Positions 11,001-22,547 are shown, counted from the stretch's first letter. The stretch: DNA of 64,000 nt from Hydractinia symbiolongicarpus (GCF_029227915.1 NC_079878.1:23523501-23587500), one strand, 5' to 3'. Program-made: numbers and translations. Notes: generated by a model not told the origin, from the sequence alone.

Positions 11001-12708
11001 GAAAATGATTACAAATAGAATAGCTATTAGATGCCCCCAGAGCGAAATCAGAAATCTTTATTTAAGTGAAAGGGATACAATCTGGTCGCTATAAGAACTG
11101 TAATTCCCCTCTGCGTGCACTGCTAGCAAGGGGTGAATGTTAATGGATTGCATTACAAGGGTGTTGTTGTCAGCAATGTTGTGTTCTTTCAAACACCTCC
11201 AGTATTTTGTCTATATTTTGATTTAACATGCCTATATATGTCAAAAAGACATTAAATATTACTTATTGTACATGTTGTCGCAGGTTTTGAAGAAGGTGTG
11301 GAAGATTTAGATATTATGTCAAATTCTCTTGGCATATATTTAATTATTTACCAATACTTTTACACATGATAAACAAGTGTAAAGTTTTAGGTAATGATCG
11401 TAACCGTATTAAAATTATGAAGTACTAAACTTGTCATATCAATCGTTCTACGTTTTTAGATTTATATCCTTGACTTGGCATTATTGAAAATGGTCGTCCT
11501 TTGGCTATTTCTTGATATGACCAAACAGCGTCACTCAGCCAGTAGCCTGCAGCCGTAAAAAAAACGCAAAAAGTTTTGCTTAAGTAAGTGTATGAACAAC
11601 ATTGAAAACACACTAGGTGCAATTTTCACAATGTCTGTATTATTAGGACTATATCCCCTCCACGACTCAAAAATTTTTTACAAGATGTGAAAGTAGAATT
11701 GTGCTAACATCAGTAAAAATTGTTTTTAATTTGACCAATGCTCACTCTGAGCATTGTGAAGTGTTGGATGTTCGGTGTGCGTGTTCTATAGAAACACCGT
11801 TCTCAATTGGTTGTGGCTACAATCTTTGAAACCCCACCCTCCTTTTCACTTAACAAAATAATCCCTTAAAAACATTATTATATAGCCTGCATTGGCTTAA
11901 AACTCAACTCGGTTGCAGTATCAAAACTATGGTTTCGTTATTCGCTCGATTGCGCTGATATGTATGCCGGTGGGCACCTTTATGACATTTAACAATGAAC
12001 CAGCAAGCATCTTTTTGTAAGTTGTTAAAATTAGGGACTAATGTAAATATTATTTTATAGTAACACGTCTTTATTTGAGTATTTCATGTATTTAATTTAG
12101 CATTGTTGTTTTGCTTGATTGAAAAATATAAGTAATATTTACATATTTACCTGTGAAAGTCGAAATATTTGTAAATACATTTTCGATGACTAAAGATTCT
12201 CCCTTTCGTCCTTTCCAACGAAAAATCATTCTCTTGGTGTTTTAAATGAGGAGCTACGACGGTGTTTTTGTGGAATTTGAAAAAACTTTCTTTACATAAA
12301 AACGACTCTATAGCTGTTGTTCTTAAAATTTTCTCACAGTTAGGAACGCGGAATTGTTAAAATAGATCTGAACTCTTTTTTAAACGCTTTATAAACATTT
12401 TTAAATCAATACTTATCGTCATTAACCTGATCACATTCATTAAGATATGCTCTTTATGGTGATCTCATCAAAGCCATACAGCAGACCTTGAACAGGGTTG
12501 TACAGTATATTCTCCAATACACCGATCCAGCCAGGTCATGCGCCATTGTGGATATTGCGCGGACGGGACTGGATTCTAGGTTACCATGGACGGCGATGGG
12601 TAATCAGTTCATTTATAAACAGAAAGCGAAACCGTCAAATTATAATAGCAAAAATCTAACTGTTATTTTATTATTATACAAACTGGTTTTTTTAAAAAAC
12701 ACACCATA
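11001..12708. other. Intergenic, no gene seen
   Basis: AT-rich sequence between mobile elements. The N-terminal part of the open frame beginning at 12488 shows no domain before the THAP remnant. Confidence 0.4.
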
Positions 12709-13360
12709 CTATATGAGTCCTATTAATTGTGCCATTTACGAATGCGAGAATACCTCAAAAAAGTTGAATACGTGGAAGACATCGTTATGTGAATTTCATG
12801 TGAAGGAGCATTGCAGAAGGATTGTGGTTGTGAGCCACCTCTTCGTTTATTTTGCTTTCCAGGAGAGAAAATATATGCACAAAAGTGAGAAAGATGGATC
12901 CAGCTAATCAAAAGAAAAAAAACAGATGGTTCACAGTGAAAACCAAATGATAGGGTTTGTAGTGATCATTTTTCTAGCTTCAAATATTTTTAAGACCTGG
13001 GTTAGGATAATTGCAAGGACATTGGGTAAAGCTGTCATAAATTGGATACCAATTGAAGCTATCAGAAAAAACATGACAAAAGGCAAGACTAAAGGCTATA
13101 ATAAAGTGACAGTGATTTTAGTTTGTACAGAAGTATTTATAGAAAGATCAAAGAGCCTATTTGTACAAGCTATCACTTGGTCAGACTACAAGCACCACAA
13201 CACTGTTAAATTTCCAAAAATACACGTTGTAAGGCGAATAAAAACTTATCGTATTCTTACAACGCTTTTGCCAATCTCCATGTTGCACCATGTTGATGAC
13301 ATCATAGTTTGCTGTGCTGTTTGTTGCAACCTCAAGAACATGTTAGTTAACCAAAAATAA
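12709..13360 (+). pseudogene. Decayed THAP plus DDE transposase (ISL2EU/IS4EU-like)
   Basis: Reading across frames gives a THAP C2CH zinc finger at about 12727-12995. It has CAIYEC near the start, then DCGCEPP and RLFCFPGEK in the next frame, and KPNDRVCSDHF for the C-x2-H end. At least two frameshifts and in-frame stops break it. From about 13040 comes a DDE_Tnp_4-type transposase: WIPIEAIRKNM, then CTEVFIER, and TWSDYKHHNTVKF. In intact relatives Asp usually precedes CTE; here it is Val, so a catalytic residue is lost. NTVKF then jumps to RIKTYRIL and LPISMLHHVDDIIV, the C-terminal signature, so the middle of the domain is deleted. The combination is known from ISL2EU/IS4EU-type eukaryotic transposons. 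It faces the SWIM remnant at 13727-13926. Confidence 0.75.
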
Positions 13361-13425
13361 GTGGTTAAAACTAATCAACTAACTGACTAAACTTATATTA
13401 TCAACTAACCCTGAACATAATTATC

Positions 13426-13493
13426 GCTCTGGTGGTCTTAATGATAAGACACCTACTTTTGTAGGAAATTCAGGTTCGAATCCTTGTCGGAGC
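13426..13493 (+). repeat. tRNA-like SINE head, plus orientation
   Basis: Seven-base-pair acceptor-like ends (GCTCTGG / TCGGAGC), a D-arm-like GTCT...AGAC and a B box (GGTTCGAATCC). The anticodon arm is about four bases short and cannot form a 5-bp stem with a 7-base loop, so this is not a working tRNA. The stretch ACACCTACTTTTGTAGGA is shared with the opposite-strand copy at 13656-13720. It is probably the head of a tRNA-derived SINE. Confidence 0.55.
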
Positions 13494-13655
13494 ATTTATA
13501 CAAACAGTGTGTATTTACACTCTGTCATGAATTTTTTTTTAAAAATATTCTCTGCATAGAATGTTATAGAACGCAACTATTTTTTTATTTTTATGTGGGA
13601 CATCAAAATTATTAAAAGTCCTAGAATAAATATATATATAAAAGATAATGGATAC

Positions 13656-13720
13656 ACTGGCCAGGATTTGAACCTGGGTCTCCTACAAAAGTAGGTGTCT
13701 TAACCGCTAGACGACCAAAG
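13656..13720 (-). repeat. tRNA-like SINE head, minus orientation
   Basis: On the minus strand it reads CTTTGGTCGTCTAGCGGTTA, then ACACCTACTTTTGTAGGA, and a B box GGTTCAAATCC. It is the same family as the copy at 13426 in inverse orientation about 160 bp away. It directly abuts, and appears inserted into, the SWIM-protein remnant. Confidence 0.55.
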
Positions 13721-13726
13721 CTACAA

Positions 13727-13926
13727 ATTTTATTTCTTCTAAGTCCACAAGATACTGCAGCTTCGATGCGAAATAACAGAGCTGCTCCATAGTTACAAGT
13801 TTCTGACATTCCTGGCATACATGAACAGTGTGCAGTTTTGATTGTATCTTCTATGTTTGTTGAACATATCCACACTTTGTGGTCTGGGTAATTTACCCTC
13901 TCCAAGGGACGACAATCAGCTTTCAT
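13727..13926 (-). pseudogene. SWIM zinc-finger protein remnant of a transposon
   Basis: About 67 residues from MKADCRPLERV to SCGLRRNK. They contain HCSCMPGMSETCNYGAALL, close to the SWIM finger C-x-C-x(n)-C-x-H, with Tyr where His is expected. ALLFRIEAAV follows, as in SWIM plus YqaJ-type proteins of animal transposons. The frame then runs into a SINE head and stops. Intact family members are several hundred residues, so this is a fragment. Its convergent orientation to the THAP/DDE remnant supports one two-gene transposon, but that link is inferred. Confidence 0.6.
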
Positions 13927-14665
13927 AACACAAATTTTAGAATCAAGAAATATATATTTTTCCTAGCCATCCATTAGCAAAATAACTGTAGGATTTGGTA
14001 GTTTTATAATCACTGAGTACCCAAATCACTTAGGTATGAAACATTATAAAATCAAAAATATGAAATATAAGTTGAGTTTTAACTAATCAGAAAGTATTAC
14101 AAAAAAGATGGTAGCGCAGTGCACTGTGTCGAATTGTGTAAACAAACAATGCTTATCCAAACAATTTAAAAGTTTGGAAAAAAGATAGCTATCATCCAAC
14201 AAATCATCAAATGTTAAAAGAACTTTTGTTACAACTTCTTGTAACAAGCTTCTTGTCAAATTGTAATTGTAAATTCAGTAGCTGTATGCTACACATACCT
14301 TTTTCTCTAATTTTAAAAAGCTGAAAAAAGTTGTCTATACATTTAGTATGTGTGGTCAAACAAAAATAAAAACAAAAAATTATTTTTATATATTTTTTTT
14401 ATTTTATTATTTTTATATATATATATTGTTAACTTGATCGTATGGATTTTTTAACCCGGGTTAAATTTCCTAAAATTTTAGCCCGGTTGTTTAACCTCGA
14501 GTTGAAATTTCTCCGTGAGGGTGAAATCTAAACCCGGGTTGGTAACTTCTTTATGTAATCATAATTCCTAATGTGAGTGGATTTCTAGTTGAATGCGGAA
14601 TTAAATTTTTGCACCTGTACCGAGTTAAAATTTCAGATAAGGCTGAAATTCTCCATTCACCCCGT
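13927..14665. other. Intergenic with CCCGGG palindromes
   Basis: No gene seen. AACCCGGGTT occurs twice, at about 14453 and 14531, bracketing an 80-bp GC-richer stretch. An AT dinucleotide tract lies near 14395-14427. Confidence 0.35.
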
Positions 14666-14951
14666 TAATAAATTATATTTTGTGCCACTTATATAATTAC
14701 ATTGCTTTTGAAAAGTTTTAAAGCGCGTTGAAAAAGTAAAAATAGATTATATGAAAGAATGGCAAGACGTAATAGGAAACAACATTTTAATCGAGACATG
14801 AATTGTTGCGTGCAAAAATTTTTAATTTTACAACTTTAATACAAACAGGTTTAGAATTCAACCATGAGCAAAACATTATGATACCATTCAAACCTTTTCA
14901 ATGCTCTTTAAAACTATCATTCTGTAAGTGGCACTAAATATAATTTATCTA
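14666..14951. mobile_element. TIR element (MITE), about 290 bp
   Basis: The left end TAAATTATATTTTGTGCCAC and right end GTGGCACTAAATATAATTTA are inverted repeats of about 25 bp with one small gap. AT-rich interior, no coding. Superfamily not determined. Confidence 0.5.
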
Positions 14952-15312
14952 TTTTTAATGAATCGTTATTTGAGTGAGTGGTTTAATTATACATACAACG
15001 CTATCAGAAGATACAAGTATTCTGCTTTCAGCAAGTAGGTTTTGGTAGGTTTAATTTTTTTTTTAATTTTAATTTAAATGTTAAGAATTAGGAAAACCAT
15101 AGTAGCTAAAAAGTTGAGCATTTTTTACTGATTTTAAATTTTTGTTTCTGTAATTCTGTAGTGGATAGTTTATATATTTTAGTTTGGGATTATTTCATAA
15201 AATGAAGGATTTTAAAATGCCGTCGCCTGCATGATTGTTTATTATCCATTTTTATTCAAACATTGAGAGAAAGATTGCTTTCCATCTTTCTGAAAATTAG
15301 TTGCTAAAATTA

Positions 15313-15434
15313 TCAATATTAAAATACCCGTATACATCTGTCAAGCGAAATGGTAACCGCAGTAGCGAGACACACGAAATGCCGTAAATGAAGGACGGGC
15401 GAATCCGTGGATTTATTCACGGGTCACCGACTAG
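15313..15434 (+). mobile_element. Short Helitron-like element
   Basis: It starts A|TCAATATTAAAATACCCG and ends with a CCGTG...CACGG hairpin and GACTAG|T. TC start, hairpin and CTAG end, and the A/T flanks all fit a non-autonomous Helitron. It lies 211 bp upstream of the aminopropyltransferase start codon, so it may sit in that gene's promoter or 5' UTR. Confidence 0.65.
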
Positions 15435-15645
15435 TGTATAATATTTTCTCTGACTAAAAATTTTAACCAGCCTATTACGATTTCTGGTTTACCGCAATTT
15501 CTGTATCTGTAAATCAAATTATATTGAAATTAAACGTATTCGCGCTCAAGACTTCAAAATAATTTGGATTCACCGCACGACTTTTTAGCAACTAAATAAA
15601 CTATTTGCTGGAAATTTATTTTTTAGCAAAAAAGTGATAAATAAA

Positions 15646-18600
15646 ATGACTAACAAGTACATTAAAGATGGTAAATTTGATGAAAAATTTATTGGCAATT
15701 CACCGTTTGAAGCTGCCACTGGAATGTATGTAAAGGAAGTTTTGTGTGACAAGACATCTAACTATCAAGAAATTTTAATATTTGACAGGTACGTGTTTCA
15801 TTATTTGCATTTCTAACAAAGAAAATACCACTTGAGTCAACTACTTATTACCAATTTTCTCCTAATCTCCTTGCAAAAGTAACAATTTTGTTGTTGCTAA
15901 GTCTAAGGAAATTAATTACCTCTTGCCCAAAAATCGTAAATTAACTGTAACTTAAATGTAAATGCTAAAGTTTGCTTAATTTTGGTGACTTTATCCCCTG
16001 GTAAAATCTTCTGCAAGATGACTGCCTGTCTACTTGCCACCACATTCATTTGTTGCCAGTAGGCTATTAACACCCATATTTGCTTTTGATAATTTTTAGT
16101 ATCAATCATGGGCGCGTGTTGGTTTTGGATGGTATCATTCAAATGACAAGTTCTGATGAGTTCGCCTATCATGAGATGTTATCATTTACACCATTAAGCT
16201 GTCATCCTAACCCAGAACGAGTAAGTCTTTGAAAAAATAGGAGGAGTGACTTCTTAGTATTAACTTATGAACCAATGTATTTTGGTATTTGAAAGACTTA
16301 TTTTACCCCTTGAACTCTTAGTCTTAAACCTCGAAATCACTTCTCTGCGCCTCGCTTAATTTTGCAATTTGCTAGCCACGGTCCTATAAATTTAGTACAA
16401 AAGTTCACTGTAAGAAAATATCTGTGCATAATACGTGCTTATGAGTCAGTAAATTATAAACATTTCCTTTATATGAAGGTTTTTTCTATCTGGTGAAATG
16501 CTAGTCCCGGTTAATTGCATTACAGAGAAACAGGAATTGCGGAAATTTAATGAGGCCATAAAAAAGTGTAATATAATTCTAAGGATAACTTTTTTCATAT
16601 CAAGGTATTGGTAGTTGGTGGTGGTGATGGTGGATTGTTAAAACAAATTTTGAAATTTCCCTCAGTTAAACAAATCACATTGTGTGATATTGACAAAGTG
16701 AGTTTCTTACTTCTTTCTGGTTAACTAATTATGTGTGACAATCTGAAAATTAACGAAATTCGTTTTCAGAGTGAAGAAGCTACATACAGAAATCACTAGC
16801 CATATACACAATAACCTAGCTAGCTACTTAAATTTGCCATTTTGACAATTGATAGAACTGTCAAGTTTCAAGAAGAACCAATTAACCAATCACGTATAGT
16901 ATTTAAGTTAAAACAAAAGAAATTGATCATATCATGAATTATTCGACAATCCGGTTTGAATACGGATACATAAAAATAGTCACTATTTTCGGCATGCAAA
17001 ATTAGAATCTTAGTCAAATGCTCAAAGTAATTGACTTTTTAGGTTGTAATTGAACAATGCAAGCTGTACTTTGCAAATTTAACATCATCTTTTAACGATG
17101 ACAGATGTACTTTGGTAATTGATGATGCGTTTGATTATCTTAAAAAGAGTGAATCAGATTCCTTCGATGTTGTAATTTGTGATTGCACTGATCCAGATGG
17201 TGATAGTGGTAAGTTGACATTTTTTTTATTTTGTGGTGTTATCTCCCATTTTTCAACTCAACTCTCGACCGCATATCATGTAAAAGCTTATTGCAAATAC
17301 CGCCCTTAAGCTTCGCGGAGCTTATAATGCTGATTTCTGTGCTCGCTACAGAAAATAGAAAATCTCCTTAGCCTCAATCTGTTTACTTTGGAACATCGTA
17401 ATTGCATATTTGTTTTTTGCAGTATCTCGCTTTTTTTTAATTTTTTAATAAGATAATAATAATAAAATAAGATTCAGCACTGCCTTTTCGGCATCTAAAT
17501 TTTAAAATATGCGCTGCAACGCCATTTCAAATAATCATGGAAGATGGAAGGATGGAAATATAATGGCACTGTAAATTTAAAACCATACTTGATTTATTAA
17601 CTATAGGGATATCAGAACGATTATTTGGTGAAGAATTCTACACTCACGTGCGTAGGGTGTTATCAAAGAAAGGAATAGTATGCTCACAAAGTAGGTTTCA
17701 TAATGCTTATTTCATTTCATTAAACTTTATACACAGGCCATGGGCCAGAGTTTTTAAGAAAACAATATAGTCAGGAATGACATTATTTTGTAACATTAAA
17801 TTATCCTTCACAACTGATCTATGTACCAAAATATCTTCTTAGCAGCATCTTCCTAACCACTTAATACTCAATACGCATGTGATTAATACCTACACAGTCA
17901 ATACAACAGCTTTTAACACTGGCTGAAGTCAGCTGTTTTTAAAATTTAAAATTTTAAAATTCACAAAAGATACTCAAAATTACACTCACCAAAATATAAA
18001 AAATATAAAAATGGTCAACAAATGAAATAAAGGTGATACGTTCTTAAAACATAACCTAAAGTATTTAGCAGAAAGATGTATTAATGCTAGTTTGATAAGG
18101 TTGTGACAAATTTAAGAAAAAGTTAATGAACCGTATCGAAATATCGTTCTTTTTACTTCATCATTATCTGTAATGTAAGTTACCATTGACGAAAATACTT
18201 GAGAAAAATATTTTTCTAAAAGAAAAATACCGGCTGAAGTTAGTTTCTGTGATAGATTACGTTATGTGTTTCAGCTGCCAACAGCATGTGGCAATTCGCA
18301 GAAATTACAAAGGGGCTGATAGAGATTTGTAAACCCTTATATCCTGTTATTGGAATGTCTTACGTATCTGTACCGGCATATTCGTGTGGACAAAATGGAT
18401 TCTTGATATGCTCGAAAGATGCAGTAAGTAATTGTGGTGTGGTTTGGCTGTATTTCTGTGTAGGATGAAAAGTGTTTTGATACGATGAACTTAGCTAAGC
18501 TCGTGAGGAGAAACGTTATCGAGTTTCTCCTCACAAGCAAGATTCTTGCATGGATGCGCGTATTAGCAGAAATTCCATCGTCCAATTAAACCATATAGAA

Positions 18601-19313
18601 TATCAGGTCAAATATTTTCTATTTCATTGTTTTGTTTGTTCTTCTTGTTTTGCTTCGTCTTAAAACATACTAAAAAATCTATAAGATATCTCTTTAAGTA
18701 GCTAATTAGGGATTCAATAACGCAACCTCTCAATTTTAGGACCAAGATTTGCGGGAACCTTATTGGAAATTTACAGAACGAAAATTAGATGCTTTGGATT
18801 TGAAATATTACGACACTGATCTTCATAGGATGTGTTTCAATCTACCAAGATTTATTCGAAAGGTAAAGTTTGGTATTCGCATAGACTGTTATAGTCCTTT
18901 TGTGAAGCACGTTTTTTGATAAAATGTTTCATATAAGAATTGACTAACTTAGTCCTGGTACTGGATGCTACTAAAATCTCCGTTACGGCTCCTTTTTTAT
19001 CACCGTATTCATCATCGCGCCTTCCAGAGTTTAAGCGTTGATGCTGAAATTAGTCATCCTCCATTATGTTGGAGATGGCCGCGTTTTCTGAATTTTTATT
19101 GGTAAATACTAATGTTTAACATATCATACCTTGAAGTTGCAGGTTGTTCTTATACTAAATGTTAATTCTATTTAGAGTTTATTTTCCAAAAATACAAATG
19201 GCAGAGCACATGCTATAGAAGTTGACATAAATGACGATTCTTGTCGAATTGAAAATGAAAAAGTTCAAACAAAACTCCAAAATATACCCGACAAGAACCT
19301 GGTTACAGTTTAA
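15646..19313 (+). CDS. Aminopropyltransferase, spermidine synthase family
   Basis: Eight exons: 15646-15788, 16100-16220, 16605-16697, 17043-17208, 17607-17690, 18275-18423, 18740-18862 and 19176-19313. All have GT-AG borders and the phases close to 338 codons plus stop. The enzyme moves an aminopropyl group from decarboxylated S-adenosylmethionine to a polyamine in the cytosol. Visible marks are [11 protein letters not shown] (about 38-48), [16 protein letters not shown] in the substrate pocket, the SAM-binding loop [10 protein letters not shown] (89-98), CDID, and the proton-acceptor Asp166 in [25 protein letters not shown] near the C-terminus matches the family's LKYYN-x-x-H-x-x-x-F-x-LP. 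The pocket has YHE where human spermidine synthase has YQE, and the N-terminus lacks the usual Trp-F/Y-x-E, so the exact product is not certain. The ATG at 15646 precedes the conserved region. Confidence 0.85.
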
Positions 19314-19385
19314 AGAGAAAAAGTATTTTTTTAGAATGTCCAGTTTCAATTTATATTTCAATATGATACGATATAAGTTGTACCA

Positions 19386-19523
19386 TCTATATTATAATGC
19401 CCGTATGCGTCTGTCCGTCCGTCCGTCCGTCCGTCCGTCCGTCCGTCCGTCTGTCTGTCACGCAAAATGGTAGCTTAGCTGCGACGGGCGAACCCGTGGA
19501 TTTTTCCACGGGCTAACGACTAG
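19386..19523 (+). mobile_element. Helitron-like element carrying a (GTCC)n tract
   Basis: It starts A|TCTATATTATAATGCCCG and ends with a near-perfect hairpin (CCCGTGGA...TCCACGGG), then CTAACGACTAG|T. The TC start, hairpin, CTAG end and A/T flanks are all present, making this the clearest solo copy. Inside, about 19409-19456 is a GTCC/GTCT tetranucleotide array, an expansion of the GTCTGTC block seen in other copies. Confidence 0.75.
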
Positions 19524-19661
19524 TCCTATATATTTTTATGCAACTTTCTCATACTAGTTGTTTACAGGCTATCTAAATTTACTAGAATAACTTTGTATCT
19601 TATCACATTATATAGCTTATTTAACTTTGTCCATATTTAAATAAATTTCTTCTTTTATCTA

Positions 19662-20234
19662 CTTTAAGGGCGAAAATTTCTGCCCGGTAAGAAATTTAAC
19701 CTGAAATTCGCGAAAGTTATTTTCGCTAAAAATCAACTTTTTCTTAAAATCGCGAATGTTTTCTTCAAGTTTTAAAAGCCAAAAACTCTTAAATAACAAG
19801 AACAAGGGTAGAAATAATAGAATCACAACGAAAAAAATAATCAGCCTGAAAAATGGCTCTAAAACTCTAACTCCAAAAATGGCTCCAAATCCCGACTTAA
19901 TGTGGGGAAATCAGCTCAAAACAGAAAAACGGAAGGATTTGAATATCTTGCCGCTGTTATTATCAAAATGCTGGTTGCTATGAACTGGAAGTTAATAAAA
20001 GTTGTGAAATACATAAGTCTCCGTATATCTCCTGAATGCATAGTATGTTGTATGGTATATTCATTGTCATTCGCGAAAGTTTTTGTTCCCAAAGATGAGG
20101 ATTTGGGAAAATTCGCGAAAGTTTTTTCTGTAAAATTTCTTCCAGAAGTAGAATTCGGAAAATTAACTTCGTGAAATTTTGCGACTTTTTATCCTCGCGA
20201 AAATTTCTGCCCGCAAAAATTTCTGCTCTTAAAG
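19662..20234. mobile_element. TA-flanked TIR element, 573 bp
   Basis: Ends are CTTTAAGGGCGAAAATTT and, inverted, CTTTAAGAGCAGAAATTT, flanked by TA on both sides. TA flanks fit the Tc1/mariner group. The interior repeats GCGAAA-type motifs and has no intact transposase; open frames at 19756-20174 are low-complexity and have no domain. Confidence 0.55.
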
Positions 20235-21393
20235 TATCGCATCTGCATATAAGTCCTTACAAATTATTTCATATGTCACTAAAAACATGTGCTTCCATTT
20301 TTCTTTATTTCCTTAAGCTATAGCGCGCTTTTAACGTTCAGGAAGAATAAAATGCACGAAAAGGTTTCTAGAAGGCGCGAGTTGCGGTAATTATCTTCTT
20401 CCCTTTGCGCTACTGTACTTTCGGCGTCGTAAAATCAGTAAAGCTCTTTGTGTTAATTTCAGCGCAAAAATAAAGATCGTGACAATGAAATTGCGTGCGA
20501 ATTAGGGCGACATGGCGGAAAGGAATACATTCAAGCCTAAATTACCTTCTTCTAAAAAGACATTCCCTCGGCAGTGGCCGCAATCATACCTAGTATGTTC
20601 AAGATGTAGACTTCACATTGCAGCCGACAAATAACTTTAATGAGGACGATGCCCCGTGTTGAGCTGACGTTAAAAAAGTTGGGAAAATTTTTTAAACCAA
20701 AATCAGCGCCTTTTTGATCCGTAATCATTAAACTGCGCGTTTTTATTATGTTTCTGCCGTTACGGTAATATCAGATAAGATGTATTTCGTTGCTTTGCTT
20801 TTTCGCTTCATTAATTCATGATTGTGATGATTGTGTCATTGAAGTGTGAAAGAACTGGTTAAACAAAACGACCTGTATATTTAAATTTCATAAGTTTATC
20901 TCAGATTTGAAATATCCATATTGTATATCTTAAAGACTTTGTTTCGATCAAACAAATACGCAAAACTTAATGCGCGTGTGTAATTAAGAGTCTCAAAACC
21001 TGCTCTTAAAATGTCACAAACAATCAAAAAACACGCACCAAGAACATTGTACGGGATTAAAAGGGTAAATGCGCATTTTCAACAGAATTGCTTTTATACC
21101 ATAATGCAAAGAAATCAAGATATGCTTTATTTCAACCAATCTTTTAGATGTTTAAGCAAATCCTAATATCAAAAGACATACAAAGGGTCCTGGATGCTCT
21201 CGTGGATGGTTTCAGCACATATAAAATTTTATGTTTTTTAGCCGACTAGACTATTTCTTTCGTGCACCACTAAATTACGCATGTGGTCGATTTTTGTATC
21301 ATAACGTGCTGTCGTTCCCTAACTTGAACAAAAGCGTCTTATAATCAAAAGGATTGAGTAAATGTCGGAGTGTATCTAAAATTATAATTTATA
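20235..21393. other. Intergenic, no gene seen
   Basis: No supported coding, RNA gene or element ends recognised. Confidence 0.4.
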
Positions 21394-22547
21394 TTAGTTG
21401 TTAGCCGTAAGAAAATCCACAGGATTGCCCGTCTTTAAATTACACGCTATTTTGTGTGCCCGTTGCAAGATACTTTTCTTGCGGACAGACAGACAAAATA
21501 CGGCTATTATTATAGAGACTAGTCGTTGCCCGTGGAAGAATCCATGGGTTCGCCCGTCCTTTATATTTACCCGTCGCAACAAAGTGGTTAAAAATATATC
21601 GCATTTGATATTTGTGTTCTCGTAACATAATATTCTAATTCAGCGGGGCGTTCGCGCAGAGACAGACAGAATACGGCCATTATAATACAGACTAGTCGGG
21701 AGATCCGGCGTCGAAACGCCGGGTAAGCCACAAGTCAAGGTGTGAACTAGCCTTGAACACTCTGTGGAGCGCTTAATAAGAGCCTCAAACTCCGTGATTG
21801 GTATACTACGCGCGAGAGGTCAAAACAAAGTGGGTAAAAGTATATCGCATTTGGTACTGGTGCGCATTTTAAAAATTTCGTGTTTCCGTAACGGGACGCG
21901 CATTTTGAGGGCAGACAGACAAAATACGGCTATTTTTAAAAGGACTAGTCGTTAGCCCGTGGAAAAATCAACGGGTTCGCCCGTCCCTTTAATTTACTCG
22001 TCTCAACAAAGTGGATAAAAATATATCGCATTTGAGGTTCGTGTTTCCGTAACATAATATTCTAACTCAGCGGGGGGTCCGCGCAGAGACAGACAGAATA
22101 CGGCCATTATAATACAGACTAGTCGGGAGATCCGGCGTCGAAACGCCGGGTAAGCCACAAGTCAAGGTGTGAACTGGCCTTGAACACTCTGTGGAGCGCT
22201 TAATAAGAGCCTCAAACTCCGTGATTGGTATACTACGCGCGAGAGGACAAAACAACGTCGCTAAAAATATATCGCATTTGGTATTGGGGCGTATTTTAAA
22301 AATTTCGTGTTTCCGTAACGGGACGCGCCTTTTGATGGCAGACAGACAAAATACGGCTATTAAAAAGGACTAATAGTTAGCCCGTGGAAAAATCCACGGG
22401 TTCGCCCGTCCTTTTAATTTACCCGTCGCAACAAAGGGGATAAAAATATATCACATTTGATGTTCGCGTCTCCGTAAAATCATATTCTTACTCAGCGGGG
22501 GGTCCGCGCAGAGACAGACAGACGGAATACGGCTATTATAATAGAGA
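21394..22547 (-). mobile_element. Head-to-tail array of six Helitron-like units, two alternating types
   Basis: Six units abut without spacer: 21394-21518, 21519-21691, 21692-21944, 21945-22118, 22119-22369 and 22370-22547. Each begins on the plus strand with CTAG or a one- or two-base variant and ends in an ATACGGCYATT-type block, mostly closing with GA. Type 1 units (about 125-178 bp) end in the hairpin CCCGTGGAAAAATCCACGGG. Type 2 units (about 252 bp; 21692 and 22119) end in a different hairpin, CCGGCGTCGAAACGCCGG. Types alternate 1-1-2-1-2-1, and the 1-2 pair is almost identically repeated, suggesting amplification of a dimer. Insertion of Helitrons next to earlier Helitrons and rolling-circle concatemers are both known behaviours. 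Short open frames here are by-products. Confidence 0.75.

Noticed and set aside
14108-14145. Possible second THAP start (MVAQCTVSNCVNKQ)
   Set aside because: Only the first Cys pair is visible and the frame stops soon after; too short to support.
21764-22373. Repeated MERLIRASNSVIGILRARG-type frames
   Set aside because: They arise because the Helitron-like type 2 unit is repeated; no protein evidence and no start context.
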